From JAXMEQ01 sp046348225 (GTDB lineage Bacteria; Pseudomonadota; Gammaproteobacteria; Burkholderiales; Burkholderiaceae_C): a DNA stretch of 64,000 nucleotides. The notes under the pieces were generated by a model. It searched no databases and had not been told where the DNA came from. It saw nothing but the letters and a program-made list of their open reading frames with translations. Shown one piece after another: positions 54,787 through 63,064 of the stretch. The first letter of the stretch is position 1. Every line of letters begins with the position of its first letter. The position numbers and the translations under genes were made by a program. The DNA lies in contig JAXMEQ010000003.1 in assembly GCA_046348225.1 (NCBI GenBank), forward strand, positions 1 to 64,000. The letters run 5' to 3'.

Positions 54787-55476
54787 TCAGCGCACAGCCT
54801 GCCACTGCCAGACCCAGAACGAGATGACGCAGATCAACAGCAGCAGCCCGAGCGGCAGCAGGTTGCGCTTGGCCAGGTCGGGCCCCTTGCCGGGCGCGCG
54901 GCCGGTCACCATGGTCAGGGCCTGGTTCTGCCGGCGCAGCAGGCTGCCCGCCAGCACCAGCCCGATATGCACCAGCACCAGCGCCAGCATGCCGTTGCCC
55001 AGGAATTCATGCACCTCTTCCAGCGCATCTTCCCAGCGGCCACCGGCCAGCTCGGCATACAGCGCGTAGCCGCTGGCCGTGACCAGCACACTGGCGGCCA
55101 GCAGGCCCAGCACAGCCGCGGCCTGGGCCACGTTCTGCGCGGCCTGCAGCGGCCAACGGCCGGCCTGGATGGCATCCACCAGGCCGCGCAGACCACGCAG
55201 CTTGCCGAGCCACACCCCCAGCCGCACCGGCCGCGGGCCCAGCAGGCCCCACAGAACACGCCAGGCTACCAGCCCTACCAGCGTGTAGCCCAGGGTGACG
55301 TGCACCAGGCGGAAGCGCTCGCCATCGGCCGTGATGAAGGCCCCCAGAAAGCTGAAGGCCATGAGCCAGTGAAAGGCGCGCGTGGGCGCGTCAAGGACGC
55401 GGCGGGTTGGGCTGGCAGCGTCGGCGTGCGGCGCCCCGGCCCGCGCGTCAGCGGGGGATGCGGATGTTGCGTTCAC
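54787..55476 (-). CDS. Cytochrome b561-type membrane protein
   Basis: 229 residues, about four membrane helices. His residues suited to bind two haems are in AFHWLMAF, FRLVHVTLGY, EEVHEFLGN and VLVHIGLV. GTG start at 55476 has AAGGAGA about 5 nt upstream, inside the end of the diheme cytochrome c gene (overlap 29 bp), so the frame reading further upstream was rejected. It most likely passes electrons from the quinone pool to the periplasmic cytochromes coded upstream. Confidence 0.9.
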   Translation of the reverse strand: MNATSASPADARAGAPHADAASPTRRVLDAPTRAFHWLMAFSFLGAFITADGERFRLVHVTLGYTLVGLVAWRVLWGLLGPRPVRLGVWLGKLRGLRGLVDAIQAGRWPLQAAQNVAQAAAVLGLLAASVLVTASGYALYAELAGGRWEDALEEVHEFLGNGMLALVLVHIGLVLAGSLLRRQNQALTMVTGRAPGKGPDLAKRNLLPLGLLLLICVISFWVWQWQAVR

Positions 55477-55900
55477 GGAAATCTCCTTGATCAGCCTGCG
55501 TGTGGCAGGCAGCACAGTTGGCGGCACTTTTCACGGCGGGCCGCTTCCAGGTGGCGGCCGACACTTCGTCGTGTTCACGGATGAACCAGGCCGAACGCGT
55601 GATGCGGTCGTCGGGCGGCGGCGCACTCACGCGCTTGTAGGTGCCGGCATGGGTGTTGAGCCACACCGACAGCTGTTTCACCGTGGCCGCGTCCAATGAC
55701 GCGTCGGTGCCGTAGTGGTTTTGCAGGTTGCCCATCAGGCGCTGCCACGACGCGGCCGGCAGCATGCCCGGCGGGTAGGCGATGTGGCAGGCCGCGCATT
55801 CCTGCTGGTAGGCCGGCAGCAGCGGCACACTGGGCGTTTTGTCGGCCAGCGCAAGCTGGCTGGCCGCCAGCAACAGGGCCGCAAGGGTGGTTTGGTTCAT
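55448..55900 (-). CDS. Diheme cytochrome c (DHC type)
   Basis: 150 residues. Signal peptide MNQTTLAALLLAASQLALA. Two haem-binding motifs CAACH at 35-39 and 129-133. This is the DHC family found with SHP and a cytochrome b in Rhodobacter and other proteobacteria. Periplasmic electron carrier between cytochrome b and the SHP-type cytochrome. It begins 10 bp after the stop of the SHP gene. Confidence 0.9.
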   Translation of the reverse strand: MNQTTLAALLLAASQLALADKTPSVPLLPAYQQECAACHIAYPPGMLPAASWQRLMGNLQNHYGTDASLDAATVKQLSVWLNTHAGTYKRVSAPPPDDRITRSAWFIREHDEVSAATWKRPAVKSAANCAACHTQADQGDFRERNIRIPR

Positions 55901-55910
55901 GGTGGGAGCC

Positions 55911-56315
55911 TCAGGGTTTGAGCGTCATGAGCCAGGCCAGCACGTCGGCCTTTTCGGCCGGCGTGCATTCGCGTGCCATCACGTCGTTGCAATTGCGGCG
56001 GAACCACTTTTCCACCTTGGCCGGGTCGGTGAACCGCTCGGGGTTGAAGGCGGGTGCCAGCGCACCGATGGGCTTGCCGGTAGAGGCGTGCTTGCCCGCC
56101 TGCGTGGGCACCGCCGCGTGGCACGAGGCGCAAGTCCACTCGCGGCCCTGGGGGCTCGTGAACAGCTGCTGGCCGCGCGCGGGCGCAGCCGGCTTGCCGG
56201 CCTGGGCGGTGTAGCCGGCCAGCAGGTCCGCCGGGGCCGCGGCCTGCGCCGGCAGCGCGGCCAGCCAGGCCAGCGCCAGCGCTACAGGGATGGAACGGAG
56301 GGAAACAATGGTCAT
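55911..56315 (-). CDS. SHP-type cytochrome c (DUF1924)
   Basis: 134 residues. Signal peptide to about 26 (VALALAWLAALPAQA); single haem motif CASCH at 62-66. Near the C-terminus WFRRNCNDVMARECTPAEKADVLAWL matches the oxygen-binding sphaeroides haem protein, where an Asn next to a disulfide Cys is the sixth haem ligand; here Asn108-Cys109 with Cys117. SHP proteins bind O2 and NO in the reduced state. The first gene of the operon. Start at 56315 with AAGGAGTTGCC upstream. Confidence 0.88.
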   Translation of the reverse strand: MTIVSLRSIPVALALAWLAALPAQAAAPADLLAGYTAQAGKPAAPARGQQLFTSPQGREWTCASCHAAVPTQAGKHASTGKPIGALAPAFNPERFTDPAKVEKWFRRNCNDVMARECTPAEKADVLAWLMTLKP

Positions 56316-56349
56316 GGCAACTCCTTGGTTGCCATGGTCGGGGGCGCGG

Positions 56350-56367
56350 CTTAGCGTTTTCTTAACG
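56350..56367. promoter_or_regulatory. Direct-repeat operator candidate for the QseB-like regulator
   Basis: CTTAGCG-TTTT-CTTAACG: two half-sites 11 bp apart, centre about 43 bp before the SHP start. OmpR-family regulators of the PmrA/QseB type bind CTTAA-like direct repeats with this spacing. Sequence suggests autoregulation of the operon. Confidence 0.5.
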
Positions 56368-56467
56368 GGTCCATGGCCCGAGAAGGCTGGCATCGCCAGC
56401 GGGTATGCCTTGGCACCGCACAAACTGACCTAAACTCGCCGGACAAATTTTTCCTGGAGACAACTTC

Positions 56468-57439
56468 ATGCGTTCTGCTACCCGTGCACTGGCCGTGCTG
56501 GCCGGTTCCCTGCTGCTGACCTCGGCCGCCATCGCCCAGGCCTGGCCCACCAAACAGCCCATCAAGGCCGTGGTGCCGTTTGCCGCTGGCAGCGCCACCG
56601 ACCAGATCGGCCGTGCCTTTGCGGCCGAGATGTCCAAGACGCTGGGCCAGACCATCGTGATCGAGAACAAGCCGGGCGTGAACGGCATGCTCGGTGCTGC
56701 CGACGTGGCCAAGGCCGCGCCCGATGGCTACACCATCCTGGTCGGCACCAACAGCACCAACGCCGCGCTGAAGTACCTGATGAAGTCCCTGCCCTACAAC
56801 CAGGACACAGCCTTCACCCCTGTAGGCTTCCTGGGCTCGGTGCCGCTGATGGTGGCGGTGAACAACGACGTGCCGGCCAAGACGCTGAAGGAGTTCATTG
56901 ACCTGGCCAAGGCCAAGCCCGGCCAGGTGACGGCCGCCAGCGCCAGCACGTCGCAGCTGGTGTCGTCCGCCATGCTGGCCAGCATGACGGGCGTGACGTT
57001 CAACAGCATTCCGTACAAGAGCGGCCCCGCCGCCATGACCGACCTGATCGGCGGCCAGGTGATGATGTTCACCGCCGACTTTGGCGTGACCGTGCCGCAG
57101 CACAAGGGCGGCAAGATCCGCGGCCTGGCCGTGACCGGCAGCAAGCGCTCGGCCGCCGTGCCAGAGCTGCCCACCGTGAATGAGGCCCTGGGCCTGAAGG
57201 ACTACGAGCTGACCGCCTACTTCGCGGTGTTTGCGCCCGCCGGCACGCCGGCTGACATCGTGAACAAGCTCAACGCCGCCATCAATGCCGCGGCCAACAG
57301 CAAGGACCTGCAGGACAAGTTTGCCGCCAACGGCTTCGCCATTGACCCGGGCACGCCCGCCGCACTGGCCGAGCGCAACCGCCTGGAAACCGTGAAGTGG
57401 GAAAAGGCGATCCGCGAAGCGAAGATCGAGCCGCAGTAA
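56468..57439 (+). CDS. Bug/TctC family substrate-binding protein
   Basis: 323 residues. Signal peptide LAVLAGSLLLTSAAIAQA; signature WPTKQPIKAVVPFAAGSATDQIGRAFA (about 26-52) and ENKPGVNGMLGAADVAKAAPDGYTIL. Binds a carboxylate ligand in the periplasm. No membrane components nearby. Divergent from the SHP operon; convergent with the flavoprotein downstream (7 bp). Confidence 0.95.
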   Translation: MRSATRALAVLAGSLLLTSAAIAQAWPTKQPIKAVVPFAAGSATDQIGRAFAAEMSKTLGQTIVIENKPGVNGMLGAADVAKAAPDGYTILVGTNSTNAALKYLMKSLPYNQDTAFTPVGFLGSVPLMVAVNNDVPAKTLKEFIDLAKAKPGQVTAASASTSQLVSSAMLASMTGVTFNSIPYKSGPAAMTDLIGGQVMMFTADFGVTVPQHKGGKIRGLAVTGSKRSAAVPELPTVNEALGLKDYELTAYFAVFAPAGTPADIVNKLNAAINAAANSKDLQDKFAANGFAIDPGTPAALAERNRLETVKWEKAIREAKIEPQ

Positions 57440-57446
57440 GCCCTGC

Positions 57447-58880
57447 TCAAGCCCTGGCGGTGGGCGCACCCATCAGCCGGGGCACATTGGCCATGGCCGC
57501 CTGAGCGCTTTGCTTGAAGCGCGCCAGGACGGCCATTTTTTCTGTGTCAGCCGGGTCCAGCGCGGCGATCATGTTGCCAAAACCGTCGAGCCGGCTGCTG
57601 CGCACCCACTGGCGCAAGGCCTTGTCCTGGCTCCACTTGAACTGGTTCATCATGCTCACCGCCACGGAAGCCGGGTAGCCCTCCACCCCATCAGGGAACG
57701 GCACCGTCTGGCACAGGCTGTTCTTGGTGGCGTCGTCGGGGTAATGCGCTTCCACAAAAGCCGTGAGCGCGGCGCTGAAGGTGGGCAGCGGCGCCCGCAC
57801 CAGCTGCAGCACGATCTGCCCGTCTTGAAAGATCGGCTGAATCGGCCGCGGCTCTACCGCCGACGCAGTGCAGTCAATGAACAGCGTGCCCGGCGCCACC
57901 GGTACCGTGCCCTGGGCCAGCACCATCTGCGCCGGCTCCAGCGCGCGCAGGTGGCCCAGGCGGATGACGCGCGTGATCTGCCGCAGCAGCGCCACCTCGC
58001 CCTGCGAGATGGTGGCGTAGTGGAACATGGTGGGCACCTGGTCGGGATAGATGCGGAACATCTGCTGCGCCGCCTCCAGCCGCAGGAACAGGTCTTGCAC
58101 CGACGTGGCCTGGGCCAGCGCCTCCATCTGCGCGGCCTGGCCGCCAATGCTCTGATGAAAGAACTCCATGCCCGGCTGCGTGGTGGCGCGGTTGATGAGC
58201 CACGAGTCGCGCGGCATCACCCACTGGATGGCCTCGGCCGGCGCGCCGCTGTTGAGCAGCCACACGCCCACGTCCATGGCCGTCTTGCCCGCGCCCACGA
58301 TCACAAACTGCGTGGGCCGCGGCGCCGGGCTGTGCCAGAGCTGCACCAGCGCGTTGGGCGGCACCAGGCGCACGCCGTCTGCCAAGGTGAACTTGGGCTT
58401 GTGGGTGCTGGGCACGCGCGGGCTGGCGTAGGCCGCGTTCACCACCTTGCGCCGCACCGTGACAGCCGTTTCGGCGCCGGAGAGGATGGAGACGATGCGT
58501 CCGCCCGCATCATCCACCCCACCCTGCCAGTCGCTCATCGGGTGGTAGGCCACGCGGCCGCTGGGCAGCAGCCGCTGGTTCATGACCGTGTTGAAGTAGC
58601 CCGCCACCTCGGGGCCCGAAGCCAGCTCGTAGAAGCCTGCGTTGGCGCCCACCGTGTCCTTTCGGTTGGCGCCCAGCGGCAGGGAATTAACGCCGTAGAA
58701 CGCCGACGGCTGGTGCAGGTTCACAAACGAATACGCGTCGTTCCAGTGCCCGCCGGGCTTGCCATGCCGGTCCACCAGGGTGATGTGCGCGTCGGGCGCC
58801 TCGTCCAGCAGCGTGTCGGCAAACGCCAGGCCGGAGGCGCCGGCGCCGATGATGAGGTAGTCCGTTTCGAGCTGGGGCAT
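57447..58880 (-). CDS. FAD/NAD(P)-binding flavoprotein
   Basis: 477 residues. FAD motif DYLIIGAGASGLAFADTLL (about 7-25), a second dinucleotide motif VIVGAGKTAMDVGVWLL (about 193-209), and GHWNDAYSFVNLHQPSAFYGV. The two-motif layout is like that of flavin monooxygenases, but no BVMO fingerprint (FxGxxxHxxxW) is seen. Substrate unknown. CAGGAGCCCCC is the ribosome binding site. Confidence 0.85.
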   Translation of the reverse strand: MPQLETDYLIIGAGASGLAFADTLLDEAPDAHITLVDRHGKPGGHWNDAYSFVNLHQPSAFYGVNSLPLGANRKDTVGANAGFYELASGPEVAGYFNTVMNQRLLPSGRVAYHPMSDWQGGVDDAGGRIVSILSGAETAVTVRRKVVNAAYASPRVPSTHKPKFTLADGVRLVPPNALVQLWHSPAPRPTQFVIVGAGKTAMDVGVWLLNSGAPAEAIQWVMPRDSWLINRATTQPGMEFFHQSIGGQAAQMEALAQATSVQDLFLRLEAAQQMFRIYPDQVPTMFHYATISQGEVALLRQITRVIRLGHLRALEPAQMVLAQGTVPVAPGTLFIDCTASAVEPRPIQPIFQDGQIVLQLVRAPLPTFSAALTAFVEAHYPDDATKNSLCQTVPFPDGVEGYPASVAVSMMNQFKWSQDKALRQWVRSSRLDGFGNMIAALDPADTEKMAVLARFKQSAQAAMANVPRLMGAPTARA

Positions 58881-58996
58881 GGGGGCTCCTGTTTGGGGGC
58901 TTGGGTCGGCGCCATCGTAGGCGCATTCCGGGCCCCGGCGCGTCGCGCAGGTGAAAGCGCAAGGCTTTGCGTTGCCGGGAATAATGCCGGGCCATC

Positions 58997-59488
58997 ATGG
59001 CCTACTTCGACCACCACTTTGAAACCACCGTCCAGCGGCACCCGGTGGGCAAGTACCACTACACGGTGGTGTTTCTGGACGCGGCGCTGCACGACGCGCT
59101 GCCCCTGAAGGAGCACCCGCAGCTGCGCATAGAAGCCGACATTTCGGGCGTGCCCGTCAAGGGCGCGTGGCAGCCATCGCACGGCCGCTGGTACTTGATG
59201 TTGCCCAAGGCGCCCATCCAGAAAGCCGGCATTGGCGTGGGCTCGGTGGTGGAAGTGGCCTTCAAGGTGCTGCCGCAAAACCACGTGGACGTGCCGCCCG
59301 AGCTGGCCGCCACCCTGCAAGCCGACCAAAAGGCCCGCCGGGGCTGGGGCGCCCTGACCGCCGGCAAACAGCGCGGCCTGGCCCACATGGTGGCCAGCGC
59401 CAAGCGGGCCGAGACGCGGCAGGCCCGCCTGGCGCAGGTGGTGGCCGTGCTGTACGGCGACGCACCTTTGCCCTGGCTGCGGAAATGA
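58997..59488 (+). CDS. YdeI/OmpD-associated family protein (DUF1905)
   Basis: 163 residues. N-terminal DUF1905 beta-barrel (about 5-95: HYTVVFLDAALHDALPL, IEADISGVPVKGAWQPSHGRWYLMLPKA) followed by a YdeI-like helical end with LAATLQADQKARRGWGALTAGKQRGLAHMVASAKRAETR. Cytosolic; function unknown. 116 bp from the divergent flavoprotein gene. Confidence 0.85.
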   Translation: MAYFDHHFETTVQRHPVGKYHYTVVFLDAALHDALPLKEHPQLRIEADISGVPVKGAWQPSHGRWYLMLPKAPIQKAGIGVGSVVEVAFKVLPQNHVDVPPELAATLQADQKARRGWGALTAGKQRGLAHMVASAKRAETRQARLAQVVAVLYGDAPLPWLRK

Positions 59489-59552
59489 TTCAGCGCTTAT
59501 GTACCCTACCGCACAGAAGGAATAGCGCGAGCCAGTTCCAATCGTTGGACCC

Positions 59553-60350
59553 ATGTTCAACGACACCAAGCGCACCAACACCGCTACCAAACCCGAGCCG
59601 CAGCACAACCACCTGCTGGCAGCGCTGGCGCCCGACGTGCAAGGCCGGCTGTTCCCTTACCTGGAGCTGGTGCCGCTGCCGTTGCGGGCAGTGTTGTACG
59701 AGTCGCGCCGGCCGATGCGGCATGTGTACTTTCCGACCGACTCCATCGTCTCGCTGCAGTACCTGATGGAAGACGGCGCGTCGACCGCCATCTCGGTGGT
59801 GGGCAATGAAGGGCTGCTGGGGGTGACGCTGTTTCTGGGCGGCGAGACCACGCCCAGCCGCTCGCTGGTGCAAAGCGCCGGCTACGCCTACCGGCTGCCC
59901 CAGGTGCGGGTGAAGGAAGAATTCAACCGCCACGGCCAGCTGCTGATGCTGATGCTGCGCTACACGCAGGCGCTGATCACGCAGGTGTCGCAAACGGCGG
60001 TGTGCAACCGCCACCACTCCATCGACCAGCAGCTGTGCCGCTGGCTGCTGCTGTCGATGGACCGCCTGTCGCACAACCACCTGACCATGACGCAGGAATT
60101 CATTGGCCACATGCTGGGCGTGCGCCGCGAGGGCGTGACCCACGCCGCCAACAAGCTGCAGCAGCAAGGCGTGATCTCGTACCAGCGCGGACTGATCAAG
60201 GTGCTGGACCGGCCGAAGCTCGAAACCCTGAGCTGCGAATGCTACGACGTGGTGAAGAAGGAGACGGACATGCTGCTGCACTACCTGCCGCAACGCAAGG
60301 TGATGGTGAATACCGATGAGATCCCCGTCGCCACGCTGCACACTGCCTGA
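59553..60350 (+). CDS. Crp/Fnr family transcriptional regulator
   Basis: 265 residues. Effector barrel about 30-145 (MRHVYFPTDSIVSLQYLMEDGASTAISVVGNEGLLGVTLFLGG), dimer helix, and HTH about 180-235 (HNHLTMTQEFIGHMLGVRREGVTHAANKLQQQGVI). The group with PTDSIVSL and QSAGYAYRLP is common in environmental betaproteobacteria; no Fe-S cysteines, and the ligand is unknown. Second Crp/Fnr protein in the window after that at 9709. Confidence 0.92.
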   Translation: MFNDTKRTNTATKPEPQHNHLLAALAPDVQGRLFPYLELVPLPLRAVLYESRRPMRHVYFPTDSIVSLQYLMEDGASTAISVVGNEGLLGVTLFLGGETTPSRSLVQSAGYAYRLPQVRVKEEFNRHGQLLMLMLRYTQALITQVSQTAVCNRHHSIDQQLCRWLLLSMDRLSHNHLTMTQEFIGHMLGVRREGVTHAANKLQQQGVISYQRGLIKVLDRPKLETLSCECYDVVKKETDMLLHYLPQRKVMVNTDEIPVATLHTA

Positions 60351-60388
60351 GCGTGCGGCGCGCTGGAGCCCGTGACGCCCTTGCTTCA

Positions 60389-60449
60389 AGCCAAAACCGG
60401 CGCCAGCCCTCACGGGCACTGCGTGAGGCGCTATCAAATCAATAGCAAC
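60389..60449 (+). repeat. Dispersed repeat copy 8, at the 3' end of the SelA-like gene
   Basis: AGCCAAAACCGGCGCCAGCCC, TCACGGGCACTGCGTGAGGC and hairpin GCTATC-AAATC-AATAGC. The right end supplies the C-terminal codons LLLI and the stop TGA/TAG region of the SelA-like gene on the minus strand. Confidence 0.72.
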
Positions 60450-61528
60450 TTCAGCGCCTGCAGCGTCTCGGCAATTTCCTCGTCGGTCAGCGGCGCCAGC
60501 TCCAGCCAGAGCACGCCGGCCTGGGCTTCGTGGTCCATCACCCAAACGGACGGGGTGCCGTCCCGCAGACGGCGGGCCAGTGCCACCGCTGCGGCCCCGG
60601 AAGCCAGAGCCAGCCGCGCGCGGTGCAGGGGCAGGCCCGTCGGGTCTGGCTCGGCACGGGCCTGCACGCCGGGCAGTGCGCCCGCGGCCGCCACAAAGGC
60701 CGCCACCCTGGCCTGCTGCTGCGCGGCCCAGGCGGGCAGGTCCAGCGCCTGGTGCTCCTGCAGCGCAGCGGCCACGCCGGCCAGCGCCTCTTTGGTGGGC
60801 TTCATGGCGCGGCCAATGCCCTGCTCTTGCGCGCGCACGGCCTGCACCTGCGCGGCACGCCCCAGCACCAGCCCGGCCGTCGGGGCGGCCAGGTACTTTT
60901 GTGCGCTGACCAGCACCAGGTCTGCGCCCGATGCCAGCAACTCCTGCACGCGCAGCGCCTGGGCTGCGCCGTCCACCACCACCGGCACGCCCAGCGCGTG
61001 CGCGGCCGCCACCATGCCTGCCAGATCGACCGGCTCGCCCTGAACCAGGCGCGAGCTGACCAGCAGCACACAGGCCGTTTGCCCCGGCACCACGGCGCGG
61101 GCCAGTTCGCCCACGGTGCAGCCCTGCGCGGTGCCGGCCAGCACGGGCCGCGCGCCCGCCAGGCGGATGGCCGTGGTGAGCGGGTGGCCGTAGTGCACTG
61201 CATGGCTGGCGGGCAACACCACCTGCGCCGGCAGGCCAGTGGCGTCGGGCAGCTGGGCGATGCGGCCGGCATCGGTGCCCGCCATGCAGGCGGCCACCGC
61301 CAGCGTCAGGCTGGCGGCGGTGCAGTGGGTCACGGCCCCGGCCTCGGCGCCCGCCCAACGGGCGAGCTGGGTGCCCACGGCGTCGTGCAGCGCGTCCACC
61401 AGCACAAACTGCTGCAGCACCTGCGCCACCGCCGCCGCCACGCCCGGTGACGCGCGCGACACGCCCAGCGGCGTGTAGGTGCCGCGTGCGTTGATCACGC
61501 GGCGCGGGCTGCCGGGGCTGTGCGTCAT
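60434..61528 (-). CDS. SelA-like PLP-dependent enzyme
   Basis: 364 residues. Fold type I PLP enzyme of the SelA/DgaE-like group: VINARGTYTPLGVSR near the N-terminus (about 10-24), CTAASLTLAVAACMAGTD, VVVDGAAQ with the PLP Asp, and the Schiff-base Lys in LVSAQKYLAAPTAGLVLG (about 218-235). In many bacteria such proteins act in amino-sugar or hydantoin/ureido catabolism, not selenocysteine synthesis. Start at 61528 with GGAG upstream. The last codons are from repeat copy 8. Confidence 0.85.
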   Translation of the reverse strand: MTHSPGSPRRVINARGTYTPLGVSRASPGVAAAVAQVLQQFVLVDALHDAVGTQLARWAGAEAGAVTHCTAASLTLAVAACMAGTDAGRIAQLPDATGLPAQVVLPASHAVHYGHPLTTAIRLAGARPVLAGTAQGCTVGELARAVVPGQTACVLLVSSRLVQGEPVDLAGMVAAAHALGVPVVVDGAAQALRVQELLASGADLVLVSAQKYLAAPTAGLVLGRAAQVQAVRAQEQGIGRAMKPTKEALAGVAAALQEHQALDLPAWAAQQQARVAAFVAAAGALPGVQARAEPDPTGLPLHRARLALASGAAAVALARRLRDGTPSVWVMDHEAQAGVLWLELAPLTDEEIAETLQALKLLLI

Positions 61529-61584
61529 GGGGGCTCCGTGGTGGTGAACAAATGCACTTGCGCGGCCTGATGGTATGCGTAAAC

Positions 61585-62265
61585 ATGCCACCCATGCCCC
61601 TGCAACCCATCGTCCCCGCCCCCGCGCCCGACTACCTGAACCCCAACCTGCCCGCCGGCCTGGCCACGGTGCGCATTCCGGTGGTGGAGGCCACGGCCGA
61701 CAGCCTGCGCGGCTACGGCCTGCTGGTGGACGACCCGGCGCAGCACCAGGTGGAGATCGTGCGCTGGCCGTCGCAGGGCTGGCGGCCGGTGGACGTTGAC
61801 AGCGGCAACGAAGGCGGCACCACCAAGGGCACCTTTGTGAGCGAATGGGAGGGCGACATTCTTTACGGCAAGAACGACGCCGTGGGCGGGCACTACATCA
61901 TCGGCTTCAACACGCTGCCCGAGCACGCCGACACCACCCACCGCCGCGCGCCCACGCGGCTGCTGCTGTGGCACTGCAACTACCACCCGGATGGCGGGCA
62001 AATGTTCTTCCCCCACGAGCCCGGGCCCTTCCTCGTGCCCATGGCCCTGCCCGGCGACGACGTGCGGCCGCAAGACTTCAAATGCTTCTGGTTCAAGGGC
62101 GGCCAGGGCCTGCTGATGCACCCCAACGTGTGGCACGAAGGCGTGTTTGCCACCCAGGGCCGCCGCAGCTTTTACGACGAACAGGGCGCCGTGCATGCAA
62201 GCGTGTCCGTCAACTTTGCGACGGAGTTTGGGTGTTTGCTGCAGATGGGATTGGGGCCAGAGTGA
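61585..62265 (+). CDS. Ureidoglycolate lyase-like (AllA fold) protein
   Basis: 226 residues. Cupin-like beta-rich protein. Conserved pieces: PVVEATADSLRGYGLLVDDPA, EWEGDILYGKNDAVGGHYIIGF, LLWHCNYHPDGGQMFFP and LLMHPNVWHEGVF. This resembles the ureidoglycolate hydrolase/lyase family, which releases urea or ammonia from ureidoglycolate, though it could act on a related ureido acid. It starts 56 bp from the divergent SelA-like gene; ATG 61585 and 61594 are both possible. Confidence 0.78.
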   Translation: MPPMPLQPIVPAPAPDYLNPNLPAGLATVRIPVVEATADSLRGYGLLVDDPAQHQVEIVRWPSQGWRPVDVDSGNEGGTTKGTFVSEWEGDILYGKNDAVGGHYIIGFNTLPEHADTTHRRAPTRLLLWHCNYHPDGGQMFFPHEPGPFLVPMALPGDDVRPQDFKCFWFKGGQGLLMHPNVWHEGVFATQGRRSFYDEQGAVHASVSVNFATEFGCLLQMGLGPE

Positions 62266-62471
62266 GGCTGAATGGCGGGAACCCATTTTGTAGATCACTG
62301 GCCATCGTTTTCATCAGCAGAATTGCAGGATTTGAGGCAGCTCTCGTGGAGCGGCGATTGGCGGGGGAAATTGGACATGCTGATATAAGTTATGCAGTTA
62401 TTTGATTTGAGCGGAGACGAAAATGACGCGTGATGACGTTGTTCATTGGACATGTTTCACTTCCATGTCAC

Positions 62472-63062
62472 GTTAGGCGAACTACACACGCACTGGTGCC
62501 ACCCTCCCCATGGGCAAAACACAGACATCTTTTCTCGCTGAATTTCAGAGCGCCTTCCACGCCCGTGCTGGCGTCGAGTTGGAGTGGTCAGGTGGTCAAG
62601 TCGTTTCAAACACCGCCGCGTTACCAATCAACGATGCGCTGCGCCGCCCTGGACCGGCGAAAAGGGCCGAGCGCTTTGAACTGGGTGACATAGCCGCAGA
62701 ATTCGGTCGCTGGCGCGTCGTTATCGAGTTCGAGTCAGGCGAAGTCCCGTTATCCAACCTTCTGAAGTACTGGCCCTACGTCCGCGGCGAACTCGGTACA
62801 CGACCGTCTCGCCCTCTACTGATCTGTCACTTTTCGGACTGGTGGAGCTACGCAACCCGCCGAGACCTTTGGGAATGGACGCTTTCGCGCATGAAGGAAG
62901 ACCCGTGGAAGATTGTTGAGGTTCAAGGAAGACAGTTTGACCATTGGGGCGAGGACAAGCAACGTCGATCAGAGAGCGTGAACTCCGCAATCGACTGGAT
63001 TCTGACGTCGTCAGCAGGACCATTGCCGCCAGGAACGTCGAGCACTGGCAGTTCGGCCTAAC
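62472..63062 (+). mobile_element. Integron-cassette-like insert
   Basis: Bounded by GTTAGGC at 62472-62478 and by GCCTAAC at 63056-63062, which are the core sites GTTRRRY and RYYYAAC of attC sites in the order expected for a cassette. One gene fills the space and its TAA stop lies in GCCTAAC, a habit of integron cassettes. Base composition is well below that of the neighbours. The downstream attC appears cut after its first half (about 63056-63075), and no integrase is seen. Confidence 0.45.
62510..63061 (+). CDS. Cassette-borne hypothetical protein, possibly PD-(D/E)XK-like
   Basis: 183 residues, no signal peptide. It has GRWRVVIEFESGEVPLSNLLKYWPYVRGE (about 67-95) where an E-x-E ... K pattern recalls the core of PD-(D/E)XK nuclease-fold proteins, then LLICHFSDWWSYATRRDLWEW and a Ser/Thr/Gly tail. 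The nuclease idea is inference from pattern only. Codon use is richer in A/T-ending codons than in the neighbours. No ribosome binding site is obvious before ATG 62510, as in many cassette genes. Confidence 0.65.
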   Translation: MGKTQTSFLAEFQSAFHARAGVELEWSGGQVVSNTAALPINDALRRPGPAKRAERFELGDIAAEFGRWRVVIEFESGEVPLSNLLKYWPYVRGELGTRPSRPLLICHFSDWWSYATRRDLWEWTLSRMKEDPWKIVEVQGRQFDHWGEDKQRRSESVNSAIDWILTSSAGPLPPGTSSTGSSA

Positions 63063-63064
63063 CC

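Noticed and set aside
54823..54838. A second GCAGATCAA-type FNR half-site in the cytochrome b gene
   Set aside because: Inside coding sequence and explained by the codons; no promoter nearby, so chance is likely.
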